A stretch of DNA of 64,000 nt from Ignavibacteriales bacterium (GTDB lineage: Bacteria; Bacteroidota; Ignavibacteria; Ignavibacteriales; SURF-24). Positions 60,992-64,000 of this stretch are shown here, in pieces (the stretch's first letter is position 1; every line of letters starts with the position of its first letter). The notes beneath the pieces were generated by a model. The model was not told where the DNA came from. It did not search any database and worked only from the letters and a program-made list of their open reading frames with translations. The DNA is taken from positions 124,001 to 188,000 of the forward strand of contig JAPLFH010000007.1 in assembly GCA_026390815.1 (NCBI GenBank), read 5' to 3'. Made by a program: the position numbers and the translations under genes.

Positions 60992-62880
60992 ATCAACCAA
61001 ATAGGATAAAAGTAAACCAGCTTATTATTTTACTTTCCGGGTTAGTTTTATTAACTGCTTCTGTACTTATTCTGCTGCTTGTACTTAAAAATGTTTATGG
61101 TAAGTATGACTTTGCAGAAGTAATACCATCAAAAGATACATTTAAAATATTTAGCTCACAAAAAAAATATAATGTAGGCATTCTTTATTCTAAATATACT
61201 GAGAATATGTTGCCACAGGGCAGCACCTGGTTGAATGACAATATTTCCACCTGGAAAAAATTTTTAGACGCTGAAAAAATTAATTATGAAATTATTAACG
61301 ACCAAAAAATTGAATTAGGTCAGCATTACAAATATGATCTAATAGTTTTACCTGGATCAAAATCACTTAGTGATAAAGAAATATCACAAATAAAAAAGTA
61401 TATTGAAAAAGGCGGAAGCATTTTTTCCACAAGTGGCACAGCATCTTTTTCTGATGATGGCAAATGGAGAGGATGGGAATTTTTCTCAGAAGTTTATGGA
61501 TTAAAATTTACCAAAGAAATTACTCCCGAAGAATTTTCGCGAATTCATACGCTCCGCGGAAACCTTCCACTTACTGCTGGCATTCCAACGGGTTATCCTT
61601 TAAAAATTGCTACCTGGGATAGACCGATTTCCTGCGAAGTCTTGGACCCACGAACAACCCAAGTTAGTTTTTGGTATAACTTTAGAAAAGAAGCTGGATT
61701 AGTAAGGGAAGAAGTAGATAAAAGTGCCGGAATAGTTTATGGTACTTATGGTAAAGGAAGATATGTGTGGTATGGCTTTGAACTAAATTCAGTTATTGGC
61801 GAACAGGAAGATTTTATTAATTTCGAAAAACTATTTAAGAACTCAGTTAATTGGTTAATGTATACACCAACTGTCCTTGTTAAAGATTGGCCTCCAACTT
61901 ACCGAGCAGCAGCCATTATCGTCCCGATGTTAACAAATAAAATTTGGAATGTTAAAAATCTTTTTGGGATTGCTAAAAGTGAAGATGTAAAAATGACGTT
62001 TTTTGTTGATCCTGTTATTACAGATGAAAACCAATCTTTATTGAAAGAATTATATAAGTACGGAGAAGTGGGCGACATTGTTGATATTGGATATTTAGAA
62101 TCAGTAACGGATACTGTAAATAAACTATATGATTACAATACACAGGTAATTCGTTTTAAACAAGGTAAAGCAGGATTGGAAAAAATTCCGAATGTAAAAA
62201 TTAGCGGAGCTTTACCATTATATGGATTATATGATGAAAATAGTGTTCAAGCATTAGTATCCTCCGGTTATGATTATGTTTTAACTGATTCGCTTACCGA
62301 CCGATCCGTACCCCGGACTCTGATTAGAGGAGATAAAAAGATTGTTTCTTTTACTAAAACCGCAAGAGATGATTATGAAGTTATTAGAGATTACGGATTG
62401 AAGGAAAAAAATTTTCAGCTTTATACTTATGAGGAAGATGTTGATAGACTTTTATTTGAAGGTGGATTATACATTTTTAAAATCCATACAGATTATCAGT
62501 GTTCACCGGAATATGTAGAAGTAGTTAGAGATTTAATCAGGTATATGAAAAGTAAAAATGTATGGATTGCAAGTGCTTCAGAAGTTAAAAATTGGTGGCT
62601 TTCTAAAAATAATATGGAAATTAGTACGGAAGTAAGAAGCGCCCGTCGTGTTGCCGTAGAAATTTCTAATCCTGGAAATACTGATGTAGATAATGTGATT
62701 GTACAGGTTAACTTGAACAAAGATGTTAAAAATATTCAAATCTCTTCAGAAATTTTTGGAACTAAAATTCCTAAGTATGAATTTGATAGCCGTACTCAAA
62801 TCCTAAGGTTAAAGATAAAAAAATTAGAAGCAGGTGAATCTGTTTCCTATTATGTTGATTACGATAATCTGAATACATAA
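60982..62880 (+). CDS. membrane-anchored GATase-like / NodB-like protein
   Basis: 632 residues from a GTG start at 60982. One N-terminal transmembrane segment (~13-38) leaves the rest outside the cytoplasm. Residues ~55-300 resemble a class-I GATase/BPL-like fold ('YKYDLIVLPGSKSLSDKEISQIKKYIEKG' in part, 'YGKGRYVWYGFELN'). Residues ~310-540 fit a NodB polysaccharide-deacetylase barrel ('AAAIIVPMLTNKIWN', 'DVKMTFFVDP', 'LVSSGYDYVLTDS'). The TFDD and H-x3-H metal ligands are replaced (VPML; Y/S). A C-terminal beta-sandwich ends it. A catalytically dead deacetylase-like protein that binds the polymer is the likely role, in place of PgaB. Confidence 0.72.
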   Translation: MAVNQPNRIKVNQLIILLSGLVLLTASVLILLLVLKNVYGKYDFAEVIPSKDTFKIFSSQKKYNVGILYSKYTENMLPQGSTWLNDNISTWKKFLDAEKINYEIINDQKIELGQHYKYDLIVLPGSKSLSDKEISQIKKYIEKGGSIFSTSGTASFSDDGKWRGWEFFSEVYGLKFTKEITPEEFSRIHTLRGNLPLTAGIPTGYPLKIATWDRPISCEVLDPRTTQVSFWYNFRKEAGLVREEVDKSAGIVYGTYGKGRYVWYGFELNSVIGEQEDFINFEKLFKNSVNWLMYTPTVLVKDWPPTYRAAAIIVPMLTNKIWNVKNLFGIAKSEDVKMTFFVDPVITDENQSLLKELYKYGEVGDIVDIGYLESVTDTVNKLYDYNTQVIRFKQGKAGLEKIPNVKISGALPLYGLYDENSVQALVSSGYDYVLTDSLTDRSVPRTLIRGDKKIVSFTKTARDDYEVIRDYGLKEKNFQLYTYEEDVDRLLFEGGLYIFKIHTDYQCSPEYVEVVRDLIRYMKSKNVWIASASEVKNWWLSKNNMEISTEVRSARRVAVEISNPGNTDVDNVIVQVNLNKDVKNIQISSEIFGTKIPKYEFDSRTQILRLKIKKLEAGESVSYYVDYDNLNT

Positions 62881-62913
62881 ATCAAAAATGTTTATTTGGG
62901 AACCTCAATAGTC

Positions 62914-64000
62914 ATGAAAAAATTTATTTTTAAAATAATGTTAATCATTATTCCTTTAATCATTTCCGTCGTCGGTTGCGTAGATTCATTGAATTCAACT
63001 GATAAACTACCTCCAAGTGTTTCAGTCTACAAACCAGCAACGAGCGATACAATTTCAGTTGATACTGTTAAAATAAGTTATACTGCTTTTGATGATCAGG
63101 AATTAAGCTCAATAAGTGTTGTGCTGAATGGTATATTCCAGAATAGTTTTAATGCAAAAGAAAATGTTCATCCTGAAGTTTATTTTGTACTGGATTCTAC
63201 ATTTGTTAGTCAACAGATTTCCTATTATTTAATTGCTTATGATGTTGCAGGTAATTCAAAAAAAAGTAACGAAATGACAGGGATTTATATTGTTAAGCAG
63301 TTAAGTAAACCTACTTTTCTTAAATTGGAAATTAAATCAAAGTTACACTTTACACTTACCTGGGATTATATTCCTTCAAACGAATTAGGTTATGAAATTC
63401 ATCGTAAGGAAGGACAGACCGGAGTTTTTAATTATTATAAAACGATTCCTGCTGGAACCAGATCATATGATGTTGTAGAGACCAATGATAAAAAAATCTA
63501 TTATTATAAAGTAAGAGCATATAATAAATATGGATATTCAAATTTCACAAATCAGGTAAGCTCCATCGGAGATCCACCGCAGGCTCCTACAGGATTAACG
63601 GCAATTTCTACTGGTACTAAAACAGTTAAGCTTACCTGGAGAGATAATTCAAACAATGAAACAAGTTTTCTTTTGCAAAGGAAATGGGCTGGTGATGAAT
63701 CTCCTTATATAAATGTGGCTACTATCAATCCGGACATTAGTGAATATATTGACACAAAAAATATTACCGCTGGAACAGGATTTCAATATAGGATTTGTGC
63801 CCAGATAGATACCTTAAAATCTAATTGGTCAAACGAAGTTCAGGTAACAACATTAACTGAAGATATTTTTACACCTACAAACCTTTCGGCTTCGTTTAAT
63901 CCAACTTCTAAGTCTGTAGTTTTAACCTGGGTTGATAATAATGCAAATGATTTATATACCAGAATATTTAGAAAAAAAGATTCAGATTTAAATTTTGGAA
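62914..64000 (+). CDS. FnIII-repeat lipoprotein, 3'-truncated by window edge
   Basis: The open frame starts at ATG 62914 and runs off the right edge (362 codons seen). Signal 'IMLIIIPLIISVVGC' gives lipidated Cys near residue 22. An N-terminal Ig-like module (~30-130) is followed by at least three FnIII modules: 'KSKLHFTLTWDYIPSNELGYEIH', 'TKTVKLTWRDNSNNETSFLL' in part and 'SKSVVLTWVDNNANDLYTRIF'. The gene is 33 bases after the deacetylase-like gene on the same strand and is likely part of that operon. It may hold the polymer or an OM component at the surface. It is similar in type to the lipoprotein at 6922. Confidence 0.8.
   Translation, partial: MKKFIFKIMLIIIPLIISVVGCVDSLNSTDKLPPSVSVYKPATSDTISVDTVKISYTAFDDQELSSISVVLNGIFQNSFNAKENVHPEVYFVLDSTFVSQQISYYLIAYDVAGNSKKSNEMTGIYIVKQLSKPTFLKLEIKSKLHFTLTWDYIPSNELGYEIHRKEGQTGVFNYYKTIPAGTRSYDVVETNDKKIYYYKVRAYNKYGYSNFTNQVSSIGDPPQAPTGLTAISTGTKTVKLTWRDNSNNETSFLLQRKWAGDESPYINVATINPDISEYIDTKNITAGTGFQYRICAQIDTLKSNWSNEVQVTTLTEDIFTPTNLSASFNPTSKSVVLTWVDNNANDLYTRIFRKKDSDLNFG

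Overview
The window (64 kb, AT-rich, no rRNA, tRNA, IS element or CRISPR array seen) looks like chromosomal DNA of a member of the Ignavibacteria, or a close relative in the Bacteroidota/Chlorobi group. The evidence is four large secreted proteins ending in type IX secretion (T9SS) sorting domains with the 'QNYPNPFNP' signature, a TonB-dependent receptor followed by DUF4249-type lipoproteins, many signal peptides and lipoproteins, and a plant-polysaccharide gene set (GH9, xylose uptake and isomerisation, an esterase). This assignment rests on recognised motifs, not on a database search.

Layout. 1-4.8 kb: housekeeping genes (3' part of pgi, a secreted esterase, rplU-rpmA with promoter and terminator, mdh, an RsbW-like ATPase). 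4.9-9.3 kb: a tightly overlapping minus-strand set of a beta-CASP nuclease, a FnIII lipoprotein and a predicted outer-membrane barrel. 9.5-11.4 kb: an acyl-CoA synthetase. 11.5-19 kb: three minus-strand secreted proteins (T9SS substrate, 1020-aa lipoprotein amidase with golvesin-like domain, M49-type peptidase). 19.2-29.8 kb: DUF6600 protein, PflX-like radical SAM protein, PD40-repeat protein plus T9SS amidase, an acidic orphan, a YitT transporter-like protein, and a DUF4091 T9SS protein. 29.9-34.2 kb: TonB-dependent receptor and two tandem DUF4249 lipoproteins. 34.4-39.7 kb: xylA-xylFGH. 39.8-42.2 kb: threonine degradation (tdh-kbl). 42.4-44.05 kb: a small lipoprotein, a GNAT acetyltransferase and pdxH. 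44-47.5 kb: a consensus-like promoter, a 34-codon leader ORF and a large FnIII-repeat T9SS protein. 48-50.3 kb: an NlpC/P60 endopeptidase coupled to a Tat-exported dipeptide epimerase. 50.5-53.1 kb: a flavin oxidoreductase and a GH9 enzyme.

53.3-64 kb is the most interesting region. A KaiC/RecA-like protein with an altered Walker A and a degenerate GGDEF-like C-terminus is translationally coupled to a TPR/outer-membrane-barrel protein. These are followed by an SGNH hydrolase, a PgaC-like processive glycosyltransferase, a small one-helix membrane protein, a protein with GATase-like and metal-ligand-less NodB-like domains, and a FnIII lipoprotein. Together these resemble a synthase-dependent exopolysaccharide system (Pga/Bcs logic) with unusual regulatory and modification parts.

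The nutritional picture is a secretory heterotroph. GH9 and other surface enzymes would release oligosaccharides, XylFGH would import xylose and XylA would isomerise it (no xylB is in the window), while peptidoglycan fragments and threonine are also used. Intergenic regions carry several related AT-rich inverted repeats, and one T9SS sorting domain contains an in-frame palindromic insertion.
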